Shown here one piece after another: positions 54,945-64,000 of a stretch of 64,000 nucleotides of DNA (within the stretch, counting starts at the first letter, position 1; each line of letters starts with the position of its first letter). Under the pieces are notes generated by a model. It was not told the origin of the DNA. It made no database searches and was given only the letters and a program-made list of their open reading frames with translations. Where the stretch lies: contig OY101122.1 in NCBI GenBank assembly GCA_956465555.1, forward strand, positions 569,001 to 633,000, in the 5' to 3' direction. The DNA is from Nitzschia sp. pyKryTriq1 (Eukaryota > Bacillariophyta > Bacillariophyceae > Bacillariales > Bacillariaceae). The translations under genes were made by a program, and so were the position numbers.

Positions 54945-57900
54945 TCAATTCCTGCGCTTCATCGTCATAATCCAACCCTGATTGTACTGCTCAATAAATT
55001 TGATGCGGTGTTGTAAAGTCGTGAGGGTATCAACCGCAAGCTCCCGCTGAACAGACCGCTCGTATGTGCGGCTTCGTCGCGTACAAAGGTCGGAATTATC
55101 ATCCAAGTAACTGTCATCAACACGCTGGACTGTTGGGTGAAAAATTACGTCACATTTGATATGTGCACTGCTATCCGGGTTGTCGGCACAAATATTGCAG
55201 GATTCACCGAGTCTACACTCCTTTAGTTCAGACGGCGAAATAAACAGTACTGGTCGATTCTCGAAATTGACAAGCTCCATTTCCTCGGCAGAAGGTTTCT
55301 TTCCACGATTTCGGTACTCTAGCTCTCGAAGCTGTAACTTTCGCTCCTCTTCATGCTTCGTTTTCTCAATTCTTTCCTGGTCGGCCTTTCCACTGTAGGT
55401 ACGTATAGCCCTTACGAATGTCTTTTGTTCGTTTAAAATATCTTCATCAGCCGCGCCAAAATATTGTTCACTGATCGTTGCATAGACACTATCTTGCAGC
55501 TCGCATAATGTAGGTGTTTTGGGGAGCCAAAATAACGGGCTGATTTTTCGTTGCTTCAAAGCAAGATATTCGTCGCGTGCCGCCAAATGAGAAAGTTGAA
55601 CCAAGCTCGGCTTCTTTGGTATTGTACACTGTCTATCAGTGGAGCTTTGAGGATCGTCAAAGCAAAAATTGGGTTCTGATTCCGGCAAGTTTTCAAGGCT
55701 GCCTTTCTTCTTATTTAGAGAGGAGCCATCATCGCAAGATTCCTCTGGATTCAATCCATCAAGAGAGTCAGCACCATTGCACTGTGATTCGTGGTCAACA
55801 GCGTTTAATTGTGCAAATCCTTTGTTGTAGCTGGATATGAATTCGAAGGTGTGTCGTAGTTCGTTTAGCATCAAGAGTGATGCCTTCCGCTGAGCGACGA
55901 TTTCTTTGCTTCTACTTGGTCTTCCACTTTTACTGCGTTCGTTCTCGGAACCAAAATCCAATGGGTCGAATTCAACTTCTCGGAAAGTTCCCTGATTTTT
56001 CGAATGATGTAGACCGATAGTCTCGCTTTTCGAAGAGCAGAGACTGCACTTAGGATCCTGGCAGCCATCAGGGACAGGACCATCGACCCGTTGATCAAAT
56101 ACAACCGGGTGTAGTGTCAAGCCAGAAGTCTCGTCTTCGGGCGTGCATTTCTGCACCGATGGGCGATTGAGAATTCTTTCTGCCTTTGCTTTTGGCGAGT
56201 GCTCCATGACCCAATGATTTTCGGCTACGAATTCCTCGTCGCTCTCCGCCGTTTCATCAAAATGATTCGCTCGCAATGTAGCTTCAATAGCGCTGCCCAT
56301 GTCATTCAAAGATCTATCCCAGCGTAGAGGCAAGAAAGCATACTTTCGTTCAAACCCGTGGTAATCACTGAAAAAGGTTATGCCAGTGAGAACAATGATC
56401 GTCAGTTGTCTCATCCGGACAAAAATGAGCGGTTTTCTCACCTCACGTGGCCAAAATGGCTGAGTCGAACCCACTCCGAAGACTGTCTCTGCAAAGAAAG
56501 CGGATCAACATTTTTGGCGCATTCCATGACAGTGTCCGTCTCCGTCGAAGAACCGCGGCCTTCTTGACATCGCAGCTCGTAGGAAGAGGAAACCCTTCGA
56601 CTTTCCCCGTTTCGTTTTCTAGAATCCTGTCCTCGACTTGCGTCCTCAAGTTCCAATGTCTTTGACCTCGCCTTTACTTTCTCACCGACTACCTTGAACT
56701 GTGTAGTTTGTGTAAGCACACCAGGGGCACGAGCCGAGGGGTTTGGCCCATCTTCAATCCAACGGCCTGACACAGTCCTAGAGCTGCGTCTCAGTTTTTG
56801 TGGTCCTTCGAAAGCATCTATTACTCCCCCGTGGCACACGCCTCTGTTTTGATTCAATCGCTCGGGAGTCTTTCTCCGTTTCGACGCCCGCCTTTCTGGA
56901 ACGTGACCGATGATTTTCCCGCTTTTCAAAGAATCGTTCATGCAGCGCTCTTCTACTTCTTCGAATATTTCATCACATCCACGCTTCCTCTGTGGAAGCC
57001 GGTTGTCTACGTCTCCATCTGGATTCGATTTATTTTTCTTCGTTACGATTTGACTCGTATTCTCGCCTTTCGAGCAGTAAGTGTCTAAGTTCACTTGAAT
57101 CGCAATAGACGGCTGCCCGGGCTGCTGGTTTGGATTATCGGGACGCGAGGTGTGTGGTGGAATCGCAGGCACGAAAGTTGATGTTGGGGCTGATCGCTCC
57201 CCTGGCAGCTGCGCCCCCTTACTCTCGAAATTGTTTTGTGGCTGAAGTCGTTCTTGTAAAACCTCGGGCGGATTGGGCTGACCAGTAGTTGTATTTTGGA
57301 TCGTGCTGTCTTCGATTAACAGCTGGCGTGTATTGGTCTCCGCTTCCTGTAGTTCTTGCGCCAAACACTTGTTAATGAAACTTGCTAGCACATCTGTCGT
57401 CACACCAGCAATGTGCTGTGGAACTGTCAACTCTTCGATTGTATCAACTTTGACTGTCCAGGAATCATGACCGCGTTCTAGGAGTTTTTCTACCGCCAAG
57501 ATGGCCTCTTGCAACAGATCCTGAGGAGTTTTTCTACCGCCACAATTCCCGTTCATGTAGGCAAGCATTGGCGCAAAGTCTATCTTGGTCCTTCCCATAC
57601 GTGACAAACACTGAGGCGGTCCCGGTGGGTCCTTGGCAAGAGAAAACTGGACTTGCTCAAACATCGAGCGCAGTTCGATAGCACGGAGAACTTTCTGCAG
57701 TAAATTGGTGGGAGGGAAGTTTACGCCGAGCGTAGCAGAACTCGCGCTTGCACTTTCAATTTTGTCATCAGGATTGCGAACAGAGGGCCAGATCCTAGCG
57801 ACGCGCCTTGCATTTCTCAAGGGCAACGACGATGGAGTGCCGGTACAGGAAAGTGAATCAAAGCTGTCGTTTCGCTTTCGTGACGAAGTGGGTGCCACAG

Positions 57901-58150
57901 TAGTCCCCCTATGTCGTAAAATCCAATAGTTCTGCTTCTCGCTGAACATTGCATAGCCGCATTCGAACCATATTCTAGACGAGCCCCCCTTGCTCGCCAG
58001 CGACGATTCTTCTTCTGCTATCTGAGGAGAGGCAGGTGTTTGTGGCGTCTGTTCTTCTTGGACCTTTGTTGCTTCGGAAAGTGACCGTCGGATATGCGTA
58101 CATAGATTCCTCAAAGGCCTTCGCTCAAGCCACGAATCCCGCTCTTCCAT
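54945..58150 (-). CDS. Unidentified 1043-residue protein with two CxxC clusters
   Basis: Two exons, 58150-56442 and 56367-54945, joined GTGAG|GTGAG ... TTTTTCAG|TGATT with matching phase. The N-terminal 400 residues contain a helical stretch (NLLQKVLRAIELRSMFEQVQ, TTDVLASFINKCLAQELQE) amid polar linkers. After a Lys/Arg-rich middle with possible nuclear-localisation segments (RRASKRRKTPERLN), the C-terminal half starts HGFERKYAFLPLRWDRSL. It has two short cysteine clusters (PDGCQDPKCSLCSS and ECRLGESCNICADNP) that could bind metal, and a repeated motif LNELRHTFEFISSYNKGFAQ / LTTLQHRIKFIEQYNQGWIM at two places. No known domain was recognised. It converges with the golgin gene, 36 bp apart. Confidence 0.8.
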
Positions 58151-59482
58151 CTCGGCAAAGTTGTTGCAGATCCTACTTGTGATCGGGGCTTCCTTTCTTG
58201 TTTGATGCTTCTCGATGGTTGCCTTCTCGCTATATGCTACAAGTACCGTACCTGTAGTACTCTGTTAAAAATGGCCCTCCCTCTATTCGTAGAGAGATTC
58301 CTCCTCTGCCAAGACACCGGACTACAACTACTACTTCGTACACTACGAAGAACATCGATCCATATTGTCAATTGTCATGGTCTGTCTCCCGTCTCCCTCC
58401 TCCCTCCGTGGTGCCCTCCATCTTTTCTCTAATAACTTCTCACGTACCACGTTTGTACCGGTATTTCCATGGGGCTGCACCGGTAGCCCGACGGTCGGGG
58501 AGCAGACCATTCTGTCCTCGTCCGTCGGGTCTGCGCGCCTGTCGGACAAAGTGTGATCTATCGGGATCTTGGTTTTTGGCGCGAGAGCAGACGATGGACG
58601 AATAATGTTCGTCGTTGCTCGCCGGGAGAGGTGGAACAATCATCGGAGACCTCACTTTTCACAGAATCGATCATCGTCGAAAGCGTTGATACTGCGAAAA
58701 CATAGACTGTAGAGCAAAAGTCTTGCTCTCAACAATCTTTCGACATTAGAACTATCATAACTATTATCAGCAGAACCTGATTGACTACGGTACGTGAAAA
58801 GTTTCGTTCAATTTGTCTCTGTAGAGACAAAATCGAAATCCCGAGCTTCGTCGTGCAAGCGTCCTGCAGTACCTTCTCATGACGAGCCGCCCCGAGGGCT
58901 CCGGAGTGCAGAAATGGTCCTCTGGCTGACAACTTGACATGGTCGGTCTTCAACGTCATCTCGGATTCCAAGGCCGAGATGCCATCAAGGAATCCAAAGA
59001 AGTTGAGAAAGCAAAGGCAATGGTCAGCAAAGAGACTACCAGCTAACACGTTGCACCGACCTACATGAGATGCAACAGGTGTGTGAGTGTATTGCCAACT
59101 TTGGGCTCCTCATCCTCCTCGCTGCATCTAGCAACAATGGGAGCACCAGCAAACCCACGGAGTGGCCTTTGAAAGTTATAATAGAGTAACATCATCATTG
59201 TCGGAACACAAGGTGTCGGCAACAAGTGTCCGGAAACATTCATTTGGGCAGGTGCCAAAAATGACCCGAGCGCTACCGATGTGACTAACATGACCATATC
59301 AATTCGGGTACAAGTACAGTACCAGTACGGTACTGGTACTGTCGTCGTCTCTCCACCAACCCATGCCATCACGACTTTGCTTTACTAGAGTTAGAGACTA
59401 CACCACTCGTGGAGAGTCTATCTACTTATCATTTAGAATCTTTTCAATTCCCACATCAGGGGCTAGTTGAAGTTGAAATATC
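58151..59482. other. Intergenic region, no supported gene
   Basis: Several open frames of 60-106 codons occur on both strands, none with a recognisable domain. A plus-strand frame ATG at about 58939 (MVGLQRHLGFQGRDAIKESK to 59044) reads as a plausible short peptide but no splice partner could be established. GTACAGTACCAGTACGGTAC near 59312 is another of the window's palindromic runs. Confidence 0.4.
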
Positions 59483-61156
59483 CTATTGCTCTGGCGCAGA
59501 CTCGACAATTATTTGGCATAGTGGTGGCTGCGGAAAGGACAATCCTCGATCCAAGTCGACTACACTGCAGCCAGCTATTTGAAGTAGCCCACTTGCAAAT
59601 GGCACGAAAGCCATTTCTGCCCGCACACTACCTCCTCTTCCGGGTACGTCTTGAAGATTCTTGAAGCTGGTGCCACATACCGAAACCCCAGTCATGTGTT
59701 GTAGGTGAAATTGAAGTTGCAAAGCCATCTCTCGGTCCGAGTGATTGATAATCAAGAGATCTATCTGAAACGGGATTCCAAGTTCGATTGTGCTCGGTGG
59801 ATCAATGGGCTCGACAGTTACCGGCAATCGTTGATCAAGAGTGTTTCGGTCCCTGTTCTGGTTTGCTGATCGCGCCGCAGCTGCGGACGCGACGTCCACC
59901 GACAAACCACTTCTCCCTTTGCAGTGAACGACGAACGGGTTTCTCGTACCTTCCATAGTTTCCCCAGGATTGTTCGGATCTATGAAAGGTGAGGCCATGG
60001 GGCTCAGTACAATTGGTGCCGATGCAATCCTTCCCATTTCACCACAGGCCTTACGCCAGGTGAAAATCGCTTTTCCAAGCTCGTCGCTCACGGCAATACC
60101 TTTGGCCGTTTCACCACTTCTTTCACCCTGAACACGAAAAAGATACCTCAGTGTGTGACCGGCTTCCAACCGGCCAGAGGAATCAAACATCTCCGTGCCA
60201 GACACTAGGAAAGTTGGGCCTTTAAGTTTACCGATTTGTTCCGCCGTCAGACCATCGGCAGCTTCGAATTCTGCTTCGCAAATCGTCAACCCTCCCTTGG
60301 CTTCATCCACGTTGTTCTCTAAGGAAACAGAGACGTAACAGCATACATCGCTAGATCGAAACGTCAGTTCGCTTATTCTCAACGGATTTGATACTTGGAA
60401 GCGATAAAACTTGCGAAGCGTCTTTATACTGCCATCGCCACCTGCATAGCCAACCTCGACACGTAAGATATGCTGACCGGGTTCCTCGAGCGCATGAGAA
60501 ACGATGGCATCGACACCGGATTCAGGGGGTATCTCGACTCCTCCAGATGCATTTCCTCTGAAAATGGTATCTGTGAGTTAGTTATTCCGTTGGTATGCAC
60601 AAAAGACCTATAGCACTTCTGCTATCATGCAGTCAGTATCATACGTACTCGTCCAGGGTGGATGCAAGATGCCATCGTTGGCTTGGCGTTTGAAGCTGGG
60701 CAGTGCATGTTAATTTCGTCACATTCAATGACTTCGAGACATTCAGTGCGCCAAGATAGGCCGTGAAAGTTTCACCTACATGAATGACTAAATAATATGA
60801 TTGTAGTTTCAAAGATGAAAAAGCATCAGAGAAAACGAATGCAAATAAGAATTGCTCCAAGCAGGTATAGAAGAGGCTTACCACCGAATGAATCAGGAAG
60901 ACACATCGCCGGACCCAGGAGAGAATTCGTCTGCAATGTACCAGCTGTCGGCTACAGATTTTGATGAACGTCGAGTGAGTTTGGACAACATGATGTAGTC
61001 GTATCTCACAGAAGACCATACGGAAAGGGTATCGCATAAAAGGACCACCCGGTATGTACCTACCATGTGGAGATCTGGCTTCTGAAGACGCATCACTTTC
61101 AAGGATGGTACTGCCGTGTCGGCCTGAGGGCCTGAAGATGCCATGTTCGCCGCCAT
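59483..61156 (-). CDS. TRAPPC13: TRAPPC13, trafficking protein particle complex subunit
   Basis: Four exons: 61156-61064, 60930-60882, 60775-60649, 60557-59483, giving 447 residues, close to the animal length. Exon 1 has the family start SLKVMRLQKPDLHM. Exon 2 is only 49 bp (NSLLGPAMCLPDSFG). Exon 3 gives GETFTAYLGALNVSK ... TAQLQTPSQRW. Exon 4 has SGVDAIVSHALEEPGQHILR and YRFQVSNPL, then Ig-like beta-rich sequence to the end. TRAPPC13 belongs to TRAPPII/III complexes, which act as Rab exchange factors in ER-Golgi traffic and autophagy. All four exon phases close, which supports the tiny exon 2. It fits with the DENN and golgin genes in this window only by theme. Confidence 0.93.
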
Positions 61157-61312
61157 TTAGCAACTGCAACCAACAGCGAGATATCTTTAGTCCTTTATCA
61201 GCCACAGAATATTGTATTCTATTCAAAGCCGGCTGCGACGGATGATCTTGTCTTCTCTCTACCTACTGTAGAGTAGAGACTACTGTTTTAGACGATTCGT
61301 AACGTCAGTCGA

Positions 61313-61878
61313 TTAAGGCCTCGTACTAAAAATACGTGCGGGGAGCTCGATTTTTTTATTCGGAGTAGTCATCCGTGTAAGACCCGGTACTCGTCCTACA
61401 CGACTCGATCGCCATTTCAAGGAGATGGCAAGATTTGATAGAATGGCACTGGAGGACGATGATTGAAGCTTTTTCGCCAAACTTTCACATAGGAAACCTC
61501 TTCGGAGTAACGTTCGGACACTAACTTCGATGGGACAGTAGAGTTTCCGCACATAGGGGTTGCTGTAGAATGCTAACTCTGAAAAGAGCTAGAAATCTAT
61601 CAATTTTTCAGAGTTAGCTATGTAGTTTCCGTTGAGGATGCGGAAACCATACCTTCACTATGATTCTTAGTGGCGTGACACCATAACAAAAAAGTCGACT
61701 ATCTGACTTTCTATGAAATGAGACTCGGAAGGTCATCTAAGTAGCTCGCCAAAGTTGGCCAGTTTCCTATTGAAATGGCGATCGAGTCGTGTAGGACGAG
61801 TACCGGGTCGTACACGGCTGACTACTCCGAATAAAAAAATCGAGCTCCCCGCACGAATTTTTGGTACGACGCCTTAAT
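61313..61878. mobile_element. MITE-like foldback element with about 110-bp terminal inverted repeats
   Basis: The left end 61313-61423 (ATTAAGGC...CGTGCGGGGAGCTCG...ATCGCCATTTCAA) is matched inverted by 61768-61878 with few differences. Inside there is a second inverted repeat, GCTAACTCTGAAAA / TTTTCAGAGTTAGC (61571-61618). Total length is about 566 bp with no transposase ORF, so it is non-autonomous. No target-site duplication is certain. The class (Mutator-like or foldback) cannot be told from one copy. Confidence 0.82.
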
Positions 61879-63391
61879 TTGGTGATAGTGGGGATACATA
61901 TTGCCAGACAGGTAGTTACTACAACACGTGATATCGCCTGGGCACAGTTAGTGTGGGGCGTATTCGTTTTTGCGTTTTGCGAGGTTTCTCCGTGCTTTAG
62001 GAGTCATCACGAGCTATCGCGCGGCCGTCTTGCTCCGGGACGACCACGAACGGAACGCGATCGTTCGCGGTGCTCTACGAGGCGTTCCACATCCCGTGTA
62101 GTTTATTTGTCCCTGGTACCAGGTACTGTACCGGTACAGTACGGGTACTGTACGAGTATTACTACCCACTCTCGGATGTTTTCCCGGCAGACTGATTTCA
62201 GTCTCTCAGACTGATTTCAGTCTCACTCTAACTACGGGTGTATCTCTACAACCGTTGGATTTCAGAAGTGCAAAAAACTTAGCTGTTGAAACCAAGAACC
62301 CAACCTACGTAAAACTGTTACTACCAATGCCCTCTCTAGTAGTAGCTAGAGACGATGAAGCTCAACTACCCGACTGCCAAATATGGCAATACCGGTACGA
62401 GTATTTTTCGTCGATGGTACAGCGTTTGGACACGAGTAAAGTAGAGGTACCTGCCACGACTCCAAATGGCTAGGCCATCCAAAAGGGGAAACCGATCAGA
62501 TGATTCGATTGGAGACGGCTGGAGGTTGGAGGCCACGGGGTGAATTTGACTATTTACATATCGGTACCGGTAGGGGCTTGGGGTTCAATTCCCTGCTTCC
62601 TGGTTTTTGGGTTTTTTATTACGAGTGCAGTCGAACTGTAATAACTAATACTGTAATCGCTGGATTGGTGGGCCGGCGCGCTAATTGTGGGTCAACCGTG
62701 TTTTAGCGAAGCATACGCATTGGCATCATTCAAAATAAACATGATGTAGAACTGTTTGTCCGAGAGATCGCAAACAATCTTATTTGCACTTCATATAAAT
62801 AATACAAATACGTATAATAAAGAAAGGTGTCACTTAACGGTCGACGAACGTAAACTTACGGCGCTGATGATGGCTTCCTCGGCTTCTGTGGTCGTGTTAT
62901 CCAACCTGTGCCGCGCCGACCGTGCTTTGGCCGAAGACTGAGGACTGTTTGGGTTTGGCTTTTGCTGCTTCTCCTTGACCGTCAAGTCTCAGGCCTCGAT
63001 CCTCGATTACAAAGTCGTTTGTCATTCTTGAAATACAACGCGTACTGTCGTAGTGGTAAGGAGGATTAAATATGTTTACGACGATGGGATTTGGAGTTGA
63101 CAGAGCAACGGAATTATTGTATACCTGTCTACCTGGATGGCATTCGCAAAATTGGAATCCTCGACGAGGAGAAGTTCTGAGAGTGGACTCGCCGATGGCG
63201 ATGCCTTCCTCGACTAATCATACTGTAGCATGGAAACAGATCCACTGGAGCGCTTGCAGGGGAAATCGCCACTTTTGTAGATGACTACTTGTATGGCTTG
63301 CATCGTTGCATGATTTGCATGGATCACGTGCACCGGAATTTCTGACATTTTTTGTGCTCTTTGTGCTAATCTACTCGGACAGAACATCAGG
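61879..63391. other. Intergenic region with short duplications
   Basis: CAGACTGATTTCAGTCTCTC is repeated in tandem at about 62190-62225; each unit is itself a small palindrome. TACCAGGTACTGTACCGGTA lies near 62120. Frames of 60-117 codons show no domain. The right part probably includes the promoter and leader of the transporter gene. Confidence 0.5.
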
Positions 63392-64000
63392 ATGGACATT
63401 GAAAAGAACAGCTCGCCAGTGCAGGCTGCCAAGCCCGTCAAAATGACATTCTTGCGCAAATGGGGGCCGGCGCTTTTGGCTATTGCAGGAGTTTTTGCCC
63501 TCAATGCGAGTCTGCTAGGACCCACAGGTGGCAAGATCCCGGAGCTCACGGACAAACACATCCAGCGACGTGCTCTCGCCGAGGCGCGCACCGCTCAGGT
63601 TGCAGCCATGAGCCCGACGTCTGACTACGACGTTGCCCAAGGCTTTGGATCGCGAAAGCTCTCTGAAGATGAAGGTGGTGTTATGGAGTACACACGCCGT
63701 CGCCACCGATACCTCGGCGAGTACGTTCACGTTGACGTATCTGACAAGTTCTCCGCTTTCGGAAAGTGGTCTGTCTCGATCATCTACTTCGCTTTCTGGG
63801 TCTTCCTCATGTTTCCGAACTGGTTCCTTCCCATCGGTCGACCCGGAATCGCCCTCGGTGGAGGTCTTTCCATGGTTGTTTGGCGTTTCATCCTCCGACA
63901 GACTGGCCATGGACCCTACTTCAACGCAGAACATGTCATTATCATGGAGCCCCTCTTCCTTCTTTTTGGTCTCATGATGACCACCATCTACCTCGAGAAG
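63392..64000 (+). CDS. ArsB/NhaD-type ion transporter, 3' truncated by the window
   Basis: Open from the ATG at 63392 (MDIEKNSSPVQAAKP) to the right edge, 203 codons without a stop. A first membrane helix (WGPALLAIAGVFALNASLLG) is followed by a charged loop. Further helices come around FGKWSVSIIYFAFWVFLMF, GIALGGGLSMVVWRFIL and EPLFLLFGLMMTTIYLEK. The pattern of GRPGIALGGG followed by LLFGLMM resembles the start of the transport domain in the ArsB/NhaD/SLC13 (ion transporter) superfamily, which move anions or exchange sodium and protons. The substrate cannot be told from this part. A bipartite plastid signal is not evident. Confidence 0.7.
   Translation, partial: MDIEKNSSPVQAAKPVKMTFLRKWGPALLAIAGVFALNASLLGPTGGKIPELTDKHIQRRALAEARTAQVAAMSPTSDYDVAQGFGSRKLSEDEGGVMEYTRRRHRYLGEYVHVDVSDKFSAFGKWSVSIIYFAFWVFLMFPNWFLPIGRPGIALGGGLSMVVWRFILRQTGHGPYFNAEHVIIMEPLFLLFGLMMTTIYLEK

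Noticed and set aside
58729-59372. Two minus-strand frames that could be exons of one gene
   Set aside because: No family resemblance was seen and no splice pair that joins them convincingly; the plus strand reads equally well in places.
61313-61552. Minus-strand ORF inside the foldback element
   Set aside because: It starts in the terminal inverted repeat and shows no transposase motif.

Overview
The window is nuclear DNA from a photosynthetic stramenopile, very probably a diatom; the species is not decided. Three things point there: a fucoxanthin-chlorophyll a/c protein gene (20525-21118), two proteins with bipartite plastid pre-sequences that have the phenylalanine-after-cleavage motif (3793 and 11784), and compact genes with short GT-AG introns of about 64-102 bp. 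Intergenic DNA is full of short palindromes such as TACCGGTA and GGTACC, with small tandem duplications. No rRNA, tRNA, CRISPR or bacterial-style operon was seen.

Layout. 0-3.7 kb is repeat-rich: a retroelement fragment running off the left edge, a 95-bp duplication and four 170-bp tandem units. 3.8-10.6 kb has a plastid PDZ plus [2Fe-2S] ferredoxin-like gene, then a giant minus-strand PDZ/coiled-coil gene with six near-identical 71-residue repeats. 11.8-16.8 kb has a plastid membrane protein and a DENND4-type Rab exchange factor. 17.3-20.2 kb has an XPG/FEN1-like nuclease plus SWIM zinc-finger gene between perfect 35-bp inverted repeats, followed by the antenna gene. 22-25.6 kb encodes a PH-PP2C phosphatase. 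26.4-27.2 kb is a gag-like retroelement remnant. 27.8-36.5 kb has a disordered protein, a SET methyltransferase, an LRR membrane protein and an acyl-protein thioesterase. 37.4-42.5 kb is a cGMP-dependent-kinase-like gene between two inverted copies of a 325-bp repeat. 44.4-54.9 kb is housekeeping: TIMELESS/Tof1, TBP, COX17 (two small exons), NDUFAF3 and a golgin. 54.9-61.2 kb has an unidentified 1043-residue protein and TRAPPC13. A MITE-like foldback element (61.3-61.9 kb) and the start of an ArsB/NhaD-type transporter (63.4 kb to the edge) close the window.

The genes are single transcription units on both strands with no operon logic. Themes recur: membrane traffic (DENND4-like, golgin, TRAPPC13, thioesterase), mitochondrial complex assembly (COX17, NDUFAF3), plastid function (antenna, PDZ-ferredoxin, 259-residue membrane protein) and signalling (PH-PP2C, PKG-like kinase, LRR protein). 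Exon joins were worked out by hand from splice consensus, phase and family resemblance; none was checked against transcripts.
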